This document shows, piece after piece, positions 34,901-43,296 of a DNA stretch of 64,000 nucleotides (positions are counted from its first letter, which is position 1; each line of letters opens with the position of its first letter). The stretch is from Amycolatopsis acidiphila (GTDB taxonomy: Bacteria > Actinomycetota > Actinomycetes > Mycobacteriales > Pseudonocardiaceae), in NCBI RefSeq assembly GCF_021391495.1, contig NZ_CP090063.1, positions 5,952,001 through 6,016,000 of the forward strand. Reading direction: 5' to 3'. The translations under genes and the position numbers were made by a program. A model generated the notes under the pieces. That model worked only from the letters and a program-made list of their open reading frames with translations. It was not told where the DNA came from and did not search any database.

Positions 34901-35716
34901 GTCCGGCCCGGTGACCGTGCGGTCGAAGTCCTGGCCCTGGGCGCCGCTGGCGGCCGCCCGGAAGTCCTCCAGCCGGTCGGCGAGGCGGACCTCGGCCGTG
35001 CGCAGCTGGTTGAGCTGGGTCGGGGTGAGGCTGCCCCGCGCGATGCCGTAGCTGAGCAGCACCTGCGACGTGGCCACCTCCTCCTTGGCGACCTGCAGGT
35101 CGTGCAGCGCGTTGGCGGTGCCGCTGACGGACGGGTCGCCCATGCCGGCGACGAGCGAGGTGTCGAGGCTCAGCAGCGCGGTGGTCATCGCGGAGTAGGC
35201 GTCGAGCGCCTGGACCGAGTCCAGCTGGCCCGCGGCGACCTGCTGGCGGACCTCGGCGAGCCGGGCGAGTGCGTTGTTGCTGGCGGTGCCGGGCGCGGAG
35301 ACCGCGTCGTCGACCTGCGTCACGCGTGCGGTGTCGGTGCTCAGCGGCTTGAGCGCCCGGTCGGTCGCGGCACGGGCCGCGTCGAGCTCCGGCGAGCTGC
35401 CGACCGTGCCCTGGGTGAGCAGCGCCGCGGTGCGGGTGCGCTCCTGCTGCAGCGCGTCGACGAGCCCCCGCACGTCCGTGCCGAGCACGACGAGCCGGTC
35501 GATCCGGTCGTAGTCGTTGGACCGCTGCACCTGGTTGTTGATGGTGATGCTGCCCAGCACCAGCGAGATGAGGATGGGGACCAGCGTGACCGCGGCCAGC
35601 TTGACCGACAGCGGCCAGTCTCGCCATCTGCTGACCGCGCTCCACTTGGAGGGTCGCCGTGGTTGCTGGCCTAGGAGCTGTCCCACAGGCACTTGGCCTT
35701 GTCCTGCAACGGTCAC
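31922..35716 (-). CDS. cvnA: Conservon sensor histidine kinase CvnA
   Basis: 1264 residues from GTG 35714-35716. One transmembrane segment at ~39-58 (LAAVTLVPILISLVLGS), a ~280-residue extracytoplasmic NIT-type helical sensor, a second membrane helix (LAVLLFAALVLTAAVVF), then HAMP, a four-helix region with RRSQSLVQRQLQLIERLE and an ATPase domain (LIAELLDNATAFSAPE, KGIGMNEAEV). The canonical phosphorylatable His dimerisation box is not obvious, as in other conservon kinases. The last ~500 residues are Pro/Glu/Arg-rich and carry two copies of a module with GLPRRRRGEQL(M/L)PGSA and RGRL(S/N)SFQQGV. The start choice is uncertain; an upstream ATG at 35857 is possible. Confidence 0.88.
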   Translation of the reverse strand: MTVAGQGQVPVGQLLGQQPRRPSKWSAVSRWRDWPLSVKLAAVTLVPILISLVLGSITINNQVQRSNDYDRIDRLVVLGTDVRGLVDALQQERTRTAALLTQGTVGSSPELDAARAATDRALKPLSTDTARVTQVDDAVSAPGTASNNALARLAEVRQQVAAGQLDSVQALDAYSAMTTALLSLDTSLVAGMGDPSVSGTANALHDLQVAKEEVATSQVLLSYGIARGSLTPTQLNQLRTAEVRLADRLEDFRAAASGAQGQDFDRTVTGPDFDTRSRLVSSVLAAQGLTASDALDAISGEQWDTVSTAVLNSLRAVSSRLGDDAATTSGELVDSSGTDAGLLAVLLFAALVLTAAVVFLITRQLLRSLRLLRTSALDVADRQLPAAVRNIQEGREQGAEVTPVVVGTADEIGQVAKAFDAVHSQALRLAIEQAAMRTGYSSVFVNLSRRSQSLVQRQLQLIERLERDEEDADQLATLFQLDHLATRMRRNNENLMVLSGAEPGRRSGQPVTTADVLRAAVSEIEQYQRVVVQPPPTARIVGYAASDLMRLIAELLDNATAFSAPETQVTVSTRVSDQGGLVVDIMDKGIGMNEAEVGEANARLTEAASVDLATSRRMGLFVVGRLAGRHRIGVTLHGGKDIVGVRATVNVPAELVMDLPETAVPAPVPQQQQDPELPRRRTVNGAGRAGALTSLAGTTSGTLGDGAAQPGPWGQNGHSGMLPPRPPSDLEVSGTELFSPVQPDELDQPPANPEPADLPGGALPAGKALFEANTSSGALTEWWSAAAAEPAPPPPPPTPRETTPIFDETLSAWFRSDKPAPKPEKAAVAAKPAKSAKPVEAEKPAEAVREPEQPAEGRATTGWDFAADESFRAARAVAEVEPTSFTESGLPRRRRGEQLMPGSATPGGTPEPVRQAESSTDAPLPMRDPADIRGRLSSFQQGVSRARHAARDQQPAEAQSAAPQDALEETASQALPQRRPSPGRSAGVPQPQPRQDPRQESWPDADEAEAVTANPVPWRRPEPPEESAPVRRQPTGENPLPQRQSGGALPHRRPVGENPPLPPRSGEGGLPQRPPQPVPETSLSQRLPQRESQRELQQGGESPLPQRRSAEPPRRLEPPEESTETSGAFLWQKPRFFDESPEEAPATEAPLPRRQRGEAETVAEPVAAAGESAWSFPTDESWRTVEAVSQAAPSGYTAAGLPRRRRGEQLLPGSASSASTPGPRTQRDPQDVRGRLNSFQQGVRRGRHRTGQPAESEHETMEGE

Positions 35717-36476
35717 GAAAGTGACTCCCTGTCCGGCATCTCGTGTGCGCGTGCTGCGACGTTCGTTCGTGCGTGCCCCGTCCGGGCCGACGCCGCCGTC
35801 CCCGGCCTCGTCGACCTGCCGATCGCCGACGTCCTTGCATGATGCGATGTGCAGCATGGTCGGAACAAGATCGGTAACCTTCGGTCACAGCGAGTCAACG
35901 TGGCGAAGGAAGCGTACACCAATGGGGTCGAACTTGACCCGGGTGCAAATAGTGCTTCCGACCTGGGGAAATACCCGTTGTAACAAGGGGTTGACTCGTC
36001 AGTAGGCAGCCCTCCGCCGCGTTCCTTCGGATGTGTGACAGCCCAGGTGAGGCCGCTTTCATCCACTTTCACCCACATAGCGCAGGGGTCTCCTGACGAT
36101 CGCGGGAAAGGCGTACTGACCGTGTGCCCAGTGACGGAGTTACAGAAGAATAACGCCCGATCATGTGGCTTTTGACAGCTGGTCAATCAACGACTATTTC
36201 CGACGAACCGGCCTAACCGGACAGAAGTTTTCGCCATCACGCTGCGAATTTGTTAATTCCTCTCAGTTCACTCCATAGAGTGAGCTTTTGCGATTATGGC
36301 TACCCATAGTGACATCATTGGAAGCGCTTTCCGGCGACTCTAGCCTGAACGGCTCATTACAGCAGGTAAAAGCACTAATCGGTGCTCACGGATTGAACCT
36401 GGCCTGCCCATCGGCCCGTGTCGACCCGTGGCTAGCATGTGCCGCTCAAGGTTCGCCAGCTCGCCGGGAGGCAGCC
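35717..36476. other. 760-bp intergenic region between divergent cvnA and DUF485 genes
   Basis: The longest stretch without a supported gene. Positions 35860-36340 are clearly lower in G+C than the surroundings and contain many stop codons. Visible are TTGACA at 36172-36177 (possible -35, weak TATTTC after a 17-base spacer), a hairpin TCACTC-CATA-GAGTGA at 36268-36283 followed by a short T run, and a LacI-like palindrome at 36319-36332. Open frames crossing here have no recognisable protein content. I read it as promoter DNA for both divergent operons. Confidence 0.6.
36319..36332. promoter_or_regulatory. LacI/GalR-type operator candidate
   Basis: TGGAAGCGCTTTCC contains the 8-bp dyad AAGCGCTT with a CG centre, similar in form to operators of LacI-family sugar regulators. 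It is 145 bp upstream of the DUF485-symporter pair. No regulator gene is nearby, so assignment is tentative. Confidence 0.35.
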
Positions 36477-36893
36477 ATGCAGAACGTCGTCCAGAGTTCC
36501 ACGACGAGAACCTCCGCCGAGGACACCGGCCAGATGCCGGCGCTGTTCGAGGCAGGCGAAGAGGCCCCGAAGCCCAGAAGGCGCGGGGCCGACATCGACT
36601 ACGTGACGATCCAGCGGAGCCAGGAGTTCGCGACTTTGCGGAGCCGGTTCCGCGGGTTCGCGTTCCCGATGACGCTGCTGTTCATCGTCTGGTACCTCGT
36701 GTACGTCCTGCTCGCCGCGTACGCGCACGACTTCATGAGCAAGAAGGTCTACGGCGAGATCAACGTCGCGATCGTGCTGGGCGTCCTGCAGTTCGTCTCG
36801 ACCGCCCTGATCACGATCGCCTATCTGCGGTTCGCGAAGCGCCGGCTCGACCCCCAGGTCGAGACCGTGCGACAGCAGGCAGGAGTGCGGTAA
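36477..36893 (+). CDS. DUF485 membrane protein, partner of the acetate-type symporter
   Basis: 138 residues with two transmembrane helices (FAFPMTLLFIVWYLVYVLLA and VAIVLGVLQFVSTALITIAY) separated by the DUF485 loop AHDFMSKKVYGEINV. Upstream is a 70-residue cytoplasmic tail with a disordered start. DUF485 proteins are encoded just before ActP-type transporters and probably assist them. ATG 36477 has GGGAGG at about 36466-36471. The next gene starts 4 bp after its stop. Confidence 0.88.
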   Translation: MQNVVQSSTTRTSAEDTGQMPALFEAGEEAPKPRRRGADIDYVTIQRSQEFATLRSRFRGFAFPMTLLFIVWYLVYVLLAAYAHDFMSKKVYGEINVAIVLGVLQFVSTALITIAYLRFAKRRLDPQVETVRQQAGVR

Positions 36894-36897
36894 ACCC

Positions 36898-38490
36898 ATG
36901 ATCACCACGTTCGCGGCCGGCGAGAGCCCGGACAGCAACCCGATCCTCAACACCTCGGTGTTCGCGATCTTCGTCGCGATCACCCTGTTCATCGTGTACC
37001 GGGCCAGCAGCGGGAAGAAGTCCCGGTCCGACTACTACGCGGCGAGCAGTGCGTTCACCGGGCGCCAGAACGGCATCGCGCTGTCCGGCGACTTCCTCTC
37101 GGCCGCGTCGTTCCTCGGCATCGCGGGCGCGATCGCCATCAACGGCTACGACGGCTTCCTCTACTCCATCGGCTTCCTCGTGGCTTGGCTGGTCGACCTG
37201 CTGCTGGTCGCCGAGCTGCTGCGCAACACCGGCCGCTTCACGATGGGCGACGTGCTCAGCTTCCGCATGAAGCAGCGCCCGGTCCGCGCCGCGGCCGCCA
37301 CGTCCACGCTGGTCATCTCGCTGTTCTACATGCTCGCGCAGATGGCGGGCGCAGGTGCGCTGATCGCGCTGCTGCTCAACGTGCACGGCCGCTTCGGCCA
37401 GTCGATCGTGATCGGCGTCGTCGGCATGGTCATGGTGTTCTACGTGCTGGTCGGCGGCATGAAGGGCACCACCTGGGTGCAGATCATCAAGGCCGGGATC
37501 CTGATCATCTCCGTCGTGCTCATGACGGTGTTCCTGTTCGGCAAGTTCGGGTTCAGCCTGTCCAACCTGCTCTCCCAGGCCGCCTACCACAGCCCGCTGG
37601 GCGAGAAGCTGCTCGAGCCGGGCGCGCAGTACGGCAAGAACGGCACGACGAAGCTGGACTTCCTGTCCCTCGGCGTCGCGCTGATCCTCGGCACCGCCGG
37701 CCTGCCGCACGTGCTGATGCGCTTCTACACCGTGCCCAACTCGCACGAGGCGCGCCGCTCGGTCGTGTGGGCGACGGCGTGTGTGTTCGTCTTCTACCTG
37801 TGCACGCTGGTGATCGGCTTCGGCGCGACCGCGCTGGTCGGCACCGCCGAGATCAAGGCCGCCCCCGGTGGCGAGAACTCCGCCGCGCCACTGCTCGCGC
37901 TGCACATCGGCGGCACGGTGTTGCTGGGCATCATCTCCGCGGTGGCGTTCGCGACCATCCTCGCGGTGGTCGCGGGCCTGACGATCACGGCTTCGGCCTC
38001 CTTCGCCCACGACGTGTACGCCAACGTCTTCAAGCACGGGCACGCCGACCCGGAGGACGAGGTCCGGGTGGCCCGCCGCACCGCGATCGGCGTCGGCATC
38101 CTGTCCATCCTCGGCGGCATCCTCGCCAACGGGCAGAACGTCGCGTTCCTGGTGGCACTGGCGTTCGCGGTGGCCGCCTCGGCCAACCTGTCGACCCTGC
38201 TGTACACGCTGTTCTGGAAGCGGTTCAACACGACCGGGACCCTTTGGGGCATGTACGGCGGGCTGATCTCCTCGGTGGTGCTGGTGATCTTCTCGCCGGT
38301 CGTCTCCGGCAGCTCCACGGCGATCATCAAGGGCGTGGACTTCCACTGGTTCCCGCTGACCAACCCGGGCCTGGTGTCGATCCCGTTCTCGTTCGTGTGC
38401 GGGTTCGTCGGCACGCTGGTCGGCCGCAAGACCGACCCGCGCAAGTACGCGGAGATGGAGGTCCGGTCGCTGACCGGCATCGGGACCTGA
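36898..38490 (+). CDS. actP: Cation:acetate-type symporter (ActP/SSS family)
   Basis: 530-residue sodium:solute symporter with about 13 hydrophobic helices. Family blocks: SDYYAASSAFTGRQNGIA, SGDFLSAASFLGIAGAIA, GTAGLPHVLMRFYTV and the C-terminal VSIPFSFVCGFVGTLVGRK. These match ActP-like monocarboxylate permeases (acetate, pyruvate or propionate). Its coupling to DUF485 supports this class; the exact substrate is open. Such uptake would suit an organism that produces much acetyl- and propionyl-CoA. Confidence 0.88.
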   Translation: MITTFAAGESPDSNPILNTSVFAIFVAITLFIVYRASSGKKSRSDYYAASSAFTGRQNGIALSGDFLSAASFLGIAGAIAINGYDGFLYSIGFLVAWLVDLLLVAELLRNTGRFTMGDVLSFRMKQRPVRAAAATSTLVISLFYMLAQMAGAGALIALLLNVHGRFGQSIVIGVVGMVMVFYVLVGGMKGTTWVQIIKAGILIISVVLMTVFLFGKFGFSLSNLLSQAAYHSPLGEKLLEPGAQYGKNGTTKLDFLSLGVALILGTAGLPHVLMRFYTVPNSHEARRSVVWATACVFVFYLCTLVIGFGATALVGTAEIKAAPGGENSAAPLLALHIGGTVLLGIISAVAFATILAVVAGLTITASASFAHDVYANVFKHGHADPEDEVRVARRTAIGVGILSILGGILANGQNVAFLVALAFAVAASANLSTLLYTLFWKRFNTTGTLWGMYGGLISSVVLVIFSPVVSGSSTAIIKGVDFHWFPLTNPGLVSIPFSFVCGFVGTLVGRKTDPRKYAEMEVRSLTGIGT

Positions 38491-38503
38491 CACGCTGGGC
38501 GGC

Positions 38504-39610
38504 GTGAGCTCCGACCGGATCCGCCGCTTCCTGGCGGGACAGCTCCCGCCGACGCCCTTCCTGGTCGTCGACACCGACGTCGTGACCGAACGAGTGCGGG
38601 AGTTCGCCGTCGAACTCCCGCACTCACTGCTTTTCTACGCCGTGAAGGCCAACCCCGAACCCGCCGTGCTGGGTGCGGTGCTGGCCGCCGGTGGTGGGTT
38701 CGACGTCGCGAGCCCGGCGGAGATCACCGCGTGCCTCGCCGAAGGCGCGAAGCCGGAGCAGCTGTCGTACGGCAACCCGATCAAGAAGCCCGGCGACATC
38801 GCGTTCGCGTTCGACCGCGGCGTCCGAAGTTTCACCACGGACACCGGCGCGGACCTGGAGCAGCTCGCGCGGCACGCGCCTGGCGCCGCGGTCACCGTGC
38901 GGATGGTGGTGGACGCACCCGCCTCGGCCACGCCGTTCGGCCGCAAGTTCGGCGCCGAGCCCGCCGACGCCGTGCGGCTGCTGCGCCGGGCCGCCGAGCT
39001 CGGCCTCGAACCCGCCGGAGTGGGCTTCCACGTCGGCTCACAGCAGCCGGACCCGGCCGCCTGGGATGCCGGGATCGCCGCGGCTGCCAAGGTCTTCGCC
39101 GAGGTCCCGTTCCGCAGGCTGAACATCGGCGGCGGCTTCGGCATCACCTACCGGGCACCGGTCCCGTCCCTCGCCACCTACGCCACCGCGGTCCGGGACG
39201 CGCTGGACGCGCACTTTCCCGCCGGGGCGCCGGAACTCGCGCTCGAACCCGGCCGCGCGATCGTCGGCCGCGCGGGGCTCATTCGCAGCGAAGTCGTGCT
39301 GGTGGCGCAGCGCGGCGGGCACCGGTGGGTGTACCTGGACATCGGACGCTACAACGGACTCGCCGAGACGGAGAACGAAGCCATCCCGTACCGCCTGGAG
39401 GCGGGCGACGGCGAACGGGGGCCGGTCGTCATCGCCGGGCCGACGTGCGATGGTGACGACGTGCTCTATCAACACACGTCCTACGAGCTTCCGCTCGCAC
39501 TGAAGGCGGGCGACACGGTGGACATCCTCGACGCCGGTGCGTACACGGCGAGCTACTCCTCGGTGTCCTTCAACGGGATCGAGCCGCTGCGGACGTACTG
39601 CCTTGGGTGA
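38504..39610 (+). CDS. Ornithine decarboxylase-type PLP enzyme (fold III)
   Basis: 368-residue alanine-racemase-fold decarboxylase. FYAVKANPEP carries the PLP lysine (Lys48), GVGFHVGSQQPD and NIGGGFGITY the phosphate-binding region, and GPTCDGDDVLY the catalytic Cys/Asp contributed across the dimer. The eukaryote-like ODC/LDC clade has exactly this pattern, so putrescine (or cadaverine) is the likely product; diaminopimelate decarboxylase is less likely because the C-terminal motif differs. GTG start 38504, 13 bp after the symporter. It overlaps the next gene, a fused polyamine enzyme. Confidence 0.85.
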   Translation: MSSDRIRRFLAGQLPPTPFLVVDTDVVTERVREFAVELPHSLLFYAVKANPEPAVLGAVLAAGGGFDVASPAEITACLAEGAKPEQLSYGNPIKKPGDIAFAFDRGVRSFTTDTGADLEQLARHAPGAAVTVRMVVDAPASATPFGRKFGAEPADAVRLLRRAAELGLEPAGVGFHVGSQQPDPAAWDAGIAAAAKVFAEVPFRRLNIGGGFGITYRAPVPSLATYATAVRDALDAHFPAGAPELALEPGRAIVGRAGLIRSEVVLVAQRGGHRWVYLDIGRYNGLAETENEAIPYRLEAGDGERGPVVIAGPTCDGDDVLYQHTSYELPLALKAGDTVDILDAGAYTASYSSVSFNGIEPLRTYCLG

Positions 39611-40817
39611 GATCGGCGCCTTCTCCGGGCGGCACGTGCTCGCCGAGCTCGACGGGATCGAGCCGCGCCTGCTCGACGATCCGGACTTCCTGCGGGAGGC
39701 CCTGCGCTCGGCGGTCGCCGAGGCGGGCGCGACCGTGGTCGACGTGCTGGCGCACCGGTTCGCCCCGCACGGGGTGACGGTGCTCGCGCTGCTCGCCGAG
39801 TCGCACGCCTCGGTGCACGCGTACCCCGAGATCGGCGCGGCGTTCGCGGACGTGTTCACCTGCGGGGAACGCGCCGACCCGGAGCTGGCCGTGCGCCTGC
39901 TCGCCCGCGCGCTCGGCACCGGCTCCGTCCGCACCACCACCGCCCGCCGCGGGCACGGCGCGCGGCAGCTGACCGAACCCGTGGGGCGCGGCATCTCGCG
40001 GTCCTGGGACGTTTCGGACGTGTTGTTCGAAACCAGGACGGAGTTCCAGCACCTGCTGATCGGCCGGACCGCACAAGGGATCTCGCTGTTCTGCGACGGC
40101 GAGCGCCAGAGCACGGAGGCCACCCAGCTCACCTACCACGAGGCGCTGATGGTGCCGCCGATGCTGCTGGCCGGGCAGGTCCGGCGAGTGCTCGTCATCG
40201 GGTCCAGCGAGGGCGTAGCGAGCCGGCTCGCCGTCGCCGGGGGCGCCGAGGTCGTCGACCACGTCGACATCGACCGGGTGGCCGTGCGGGCCTGCGCCGA
40301 GCACCTGCCCTACGGCTACACGCCCGCAGAGCTCGCCGCGGCCGAACGCGGCGACGGCCCGGTCCGCGTGCACTACCGCGACGGCTGGGAGTTCCTGGCG
40401 CGGGCCGAGCCCGGGTACGACGTCGTGGTGATCGACCTGCCCGACGAGAACGACGACCCCGGGGCGCAGCACAACCGCTTGTACGGCAAGGAGTTCCTCG
40501 AGCGCTGCACCGCCCTGCTCGCACCCGGCGGGGTGGTCTCCAGCCAGGCGGGCTGCCCGACGATGTGGCGCAACGACACGCTGGTCAGCGCGTGGCGGCG
40601 GTTCACCGAAGCCTTCGGCACAGTCGTCTACTACGGCTCGGACGAGCACGAGTGGGCGTTCCTGTCCGGGCGCGTCGAAGGCGGGGAACCGGACCTCGAA
40701 GGCCGGCTCGAGAAGGCGGCCTACCGCCCCCGGACGATCGACGCCACGGCGTTGCGGGGCAACACCGTGCCGCCGCTTCGGGTCAGAGCTTCCGGCCCGA
40801 CTCGGCGCGGTGCGTGA
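39603..40817 (+). CDS. AdoMet decarboxylase-spermidine synthase fusion
   Basis: 404 residues. The first ~110 residues are a bacterial SpeH-type AdoMet decarboxylase: AESHASVHAYPE with the processing site Glu66-Ser67, His72, and DVFTCGE with Cys87; spacing equals Ser63/His68/Cys83 of the Thermotoga enzyme. From ~130 onward is an aminopropyltransferase: TEFQHLLIGRTAQGISLFCD, TYHEALMVPPMLL, then the Rossmann loop RVLVIGSSEGVAS, VDHVDIDR and VIDLPDEN. The usual GGGDGG loop is degenerate here (GSSEG). Together the two halves would make decarboxylated AdoMet and transfer aminopropyl to putrescine from the preceding gene. TTG 39603 is proposed as start (overlapping the upstream stop); no good ribosome site is visible, so the start is uncertain. 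Confidence 0.82.
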   Translation: MGEIGAFSGRHVLAELDGIEPRLLDDPDFLREALRSAVAEAGATVVDVLAHRFAPHGVTVLALLAESHASVHAYPEIGAAFADVFTCGERADPELAVRLLARALGTGSVRTTTARRGHGARQLTEPVGRGISRSWDVSDVLFETRTEFQHLLIGRTAQGISLFCDGERQSTEATQLTYHEALMVPPMLLAGQVRRVLVIGSSEGVASRLAVAGGAEVVDHVDIDRVAVRACAEHLPYGYTPAELAAAERGDGPVRVHYRDGWEFLARAEPGYDVVVIDLPDENDDPGAQHNRLYGKEFLERCTALLAPGGVVSSQAGCPTMWRNDTLVSAWRRFTEAFGTVVYYGSDEHEWAFLSGRVEGGEPDLEGRLEKAAYRPRTIDATALRGNTVPPLRVRASGPTRRGA

Positions 40818-41124
40818 CGGCCCGCTCGGCCACGAAGGACAGGAACGGGATGGTGCCGGCCAGCAGCACCAGGATCGTGCCCTTGATCGACCACCGCGAC
40901 TTGAGCGCCAGGTCGACCGCGACCACCAGGTACACCATGTAGAACAGGCCGTGCGTGACCCCGGCCCAGCTCATCATGCCCGGGGAATCCGCGGCGTACT
41001 TGAGGATGAACGCGGCGGTCAGGCACAGCAGCGCGACACCGGTGGCATACGCCAGCACCCGGTAGCGCAGCAGTGGCCCCCGCAGGGACGCCGCGACCTT
41101 CGCGGTGCCTTCTGTGCTCACCAT
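40783..41124 (-). CDS. DUF3817 integral membrane protein
   Basis: 113 residues with three hydrophobic helices (VLAYATGVALLCLTAAF, HGLFYMVYLVVAVDLAL, GTILVLLAGTIPFLSFV) and the DUF3817 hallmark HGLFYMVYL. The C-terminal end overlaps the convergent fusion gene by 35 bp. Second gene of a two-gene leftward unit, 12 bp after the next. Function unknown. Confidence 0.85.
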   Translation of the reverse strand: MVSTEGTAKVAASLRGPLLRYRVLAYATGVALLCLTAAFILKYAADSPGMMSWAGVTHGLFYMVYLVVAVDLALKSRWSIKGTILVLLAGTIPFLSFVAERAVTHRAESGRKL

Positions 41125-41136
41125 TTCGAGCTTCTC

Positions 41137-41538
41137 CTAGTGGTCCTGTTGGTCTCGCGCGTGCAGTTCGGCGAGGTAACGGTTGTAGGCGGCCAGTTCG
41201 TCGTCCTCGTCGTCGGGGACGGCCGGCGTGACGGGCCGGGGCCTCGGCACCTCGGCGACCGGCTTGCGGCCCCACTCCTGGCGGCTCTCCGGCTCCGGCA
41301 CGGCCGCGTCGTCCGCCGCCGCGGCCTCCCGGTGCAGCTTGCGGATGCGCAGCACCATGAACGCCGGGAAGAGGCCGAACAGCGGCCACTGCAGCACGTA
41401 GCCCAGGTTCTGGAAGGTGCCGCTGGCCGATTCGAAGCGGTCCCACTGCCACCAGGCCAGCCCGCAGCACACGATCAGGCTGAGCAGGCACAGCGCGCCG
41501 ATCGTGAGGCGGCGTGGTGTGAGGAACCCGGCTGGCAC
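41137..41538 (-). CDS. Membrane protein with acidic C-terminal tail
   Basis: 133 residues, two membrane helices (LTIGALCLLSLIVCCGLAWW and GYVLQWPLFGLFPAFMVL), then a charged tail rich in Glu/Asp ending AAYNRYLAELHARDQQDH. This architecture is common next to DUF3817 genes in actinobacteria, but I know no function. It lies 12 bp upstream of the DUF3817 gene in the same direction. Confidence 0.8.
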   Translation of the reverse strand: MPAGFLTPRRLTIGALCLLSLIVCCGLAWWQWDRFESASGTFQNLGYVLQWPLFGLFPAFMVLRIRKLHREAAAADDAAVPEPESRQEWGRKPVAEVPRPRPVTPAVPDDEDDELAAYNRYLAELHARDQQDH

Positions 41539-41564
41539 GCTTCGACGCTAGCACTCGGGGGGCT

Positions 41565-42452
41565 TCACGAGACCTTTACCACCTGCGCGGCCTTGGCGTA
41601 GGAGTCGGCGAGGCCGAACACCTTCTGCGCGTACTCGACGGAGTTGTTGTACGACAGGACGCCCTGCCACCAGCCCGCGGCGCTGGACATGTCCCGCCCG
41701 CCCGCGCACAGGTACTTCGCGGCGGCGAGCGCGGCCGCGTCTATCTGCTGCGGGTCGTAGCCGCCGCCCCACTTCGCCCAGGTGCCGGGGATGAACTGCA
41801 TGGGACCGACCGCGCGGTCGTAGTTCGGGTCGCCGTCGAACCGCCCGCCGTCGGTGTCCCCGATGGCCCGGACCCCGGCGGAGCCGTCCAGCGGGACGCC
41901 GACGATGGGCTTCGACGGGTAGCCGTTGGCCTGCAGGACCGCGCCGCCGTACTGGCCGTGGTTGGACTCGATGCGCCCGATCCCGGCGAGGGTGGCCCAG
42001 GAGATCTTGCAACCCGGCTGGCTCTCGCGAACGGCCAGCTCGGCGTTGCCGTAGCCGACCAGCGCCCTGGCCGGGACACCCGTGACGGACGCCACCTTCG
42101 CCGCCCACACCGACAGCAGGTCCTTGCCCGAACTCTGGTGCTGCTGCGGCTGCTGCGCGGGCTGGGTGTCCGCCACCGGCGCACCCGCGACGGTGGCGTT
42201 CACCGGGGCCGTCGACCCGGGCTGCACGTCGGCGGCCTGCACCGACAACGCCGGGATGTCCGTGGTGGTCTGCCCGGCCGGCGGGGTGCTGACCCTGGTG
42301 GTCACCAGCACGGCCGTGGCCGCCACGCCCAGCACCGCCACCACGACGGCGAGCCTGCCCAGCACGGCCAGGCCGGCTCGTCTCGTGCGTGCCTGCTGCT
42401 TCTCGGCCGGGGGCACTGCGCCGGTTTCCTGCTCGCCTTGCTCAGTGCCCAA
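41565..42452 (-). CDS. Membrane-anchored lytic murein transglycosylase
   Basis: 295 residues. N-terminal membrane anchor (LAVLGRLAVVVAVLGVAATAVLV), a Thr/Gln/Pro-rich linker to ~105, and an SLT/MltB-like lysozyme-fold domain: GIGRIESNHGQYGG contains the catalytic Glu, followed by RAVGPMQFIPGTW and KYLCAGGRDMSS. It would cleave peptidoglycan glycan strands at the outer face. The start is TTG at 42450-42452 with GGAGG about 8 bases upstream; there is no suitable ATG/GTG, so a TTG start is well supported. Confidence 0.87.
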   Translation of the reverse strand: MGTEQGEQETGAVPPAEKQQARTRRAGLAVLGRLAVVVAVLGVAATAVLVTTRVSTPPAGQTTTDIPALSVQAADVQPGSTAPVNATVAGAPVADTQPAQQPQQHQSSGKDLLSVWAAKVASVTGVPARALVGYGNAELAVRESQPGCKISWATLAGIGRIESNHGQYGGAVLQANGYPSKPIVGVPLDGSAGVRAIGDTDGGRFDGDPNYDRAVGPMQFIPGTWAKWGGGYDPQQIDAAALAAAKYLCAGGRDMSSAAGWWQGVLSYNNSVEYAQKVFGLADSYAKAAQVVKVS

Positions 42453-42517
42453 GAATCCTGCCTCCCACCGACGGCGTCCCTATACGAGCAACGACCGTAC
42501 GCGGGATGACGTTACGG

Positions 42518-43000
42518 TCAGCTCGCGCGCTGCTGCCTGGCCAGCCGGGCGACGCACCACGCGGGCGCGCTGCCCCGGCGCAGGTGCTGCAGCACGGTCA
42601 TCGGGCCGAGCCTGCGGCTCAGGTCCGACGGGGCAAGACCGGCCGCGCGGTAGTCGAGCGCACGCTGGTCCAGCGGGCTGATCCCGGCGTCCCACCACTT
42701 GGCGGCCTCGGCCACGTCGCCGATCATCTGCCACCAGCCGGCGGCCGCGACCAGCAGCTCGTGCGGCACACCTGGCAGCCGGGCGCGCATGGCGTCGAGG
42801 TAGTCGGGGTCGGCCGACTCGACGGGGGCCCAGCCACGGGCTCCGGACCGGGCGCGCTGACCGGGAATTCCGGGCGCCTGCTGCGGTACGTCGGCGAGCC
42901 ACGCGGACGCGATCCGGTCGATCTCCTGCTCCTCGGCCGTCTGCTCGCGTTCGGCTGCCCACTGCCGAATAACCGCATCAACTCCGGGATCTCCGGTCAT
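42518..43000 (-). CDS. Uncharacterised 160-residue protein
   Basis: ATG 42998-43000 with AGGCAGGG just upstream. Sequence opens MTGDPGVDAVIRQWAAEREQ and contains EQEIDRIASAWLADV, PVESADPDYLDAMRARLPG and HELLVAAAGWWQMIGDVAE. It is mostly helical, acidic in the first half, and ends in a basic tail (HLRRGSAPAWCVARLARQQ). No membrane segment or catalytic motif. I do not recognise the family. Confidence 0.75.
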   Translation of the reverse strand: MTGDPGVDAVIRQWAAEREQTAEEQEIDRIASAWLADVPQQAPGIPGQRARSGARGWAPVESADPDYLDAMRARLPGVPHELLVAAAGWWQMIGDVAEAAKWWDAGISPLDQRALDYRAAGLAPSDLSRRLGPMTVLQHLRRGSAPAWCVARLARQQRAS

Positions 43001-43296
43001 CCCTGCCTCCTTGTGCCCCAACTGACAAGTCCTGACGTGAAACCGCGATGATCGAGCGATCGAGCGTGCCAGAACCAGCTGGTCACGCAATGTGAGCACC
43101 GTAGAGCCATTTCCCGCTGCTGCGCCAGACCCTTCGGCCGACGAATTCGACGACCAGGGGGTTAATCCGATTGATCCACCCGGATGGTCGAATCAACCGG
43201 CCTACATTCCGAGAATCGTGACTTTCAGTGATCGCGTTACAGGGCGCACGAAAGGCCGGCACCGCGGTCCGCGGCGCCGGCGAGATCGATCTGGGG

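Noticed and set aside
35713..36186. 157-codon leftward frame upstream of cvnA
   Set aside because: Composition and lack of conserved blocks suggest non-coding promoter DNA of lower GC.
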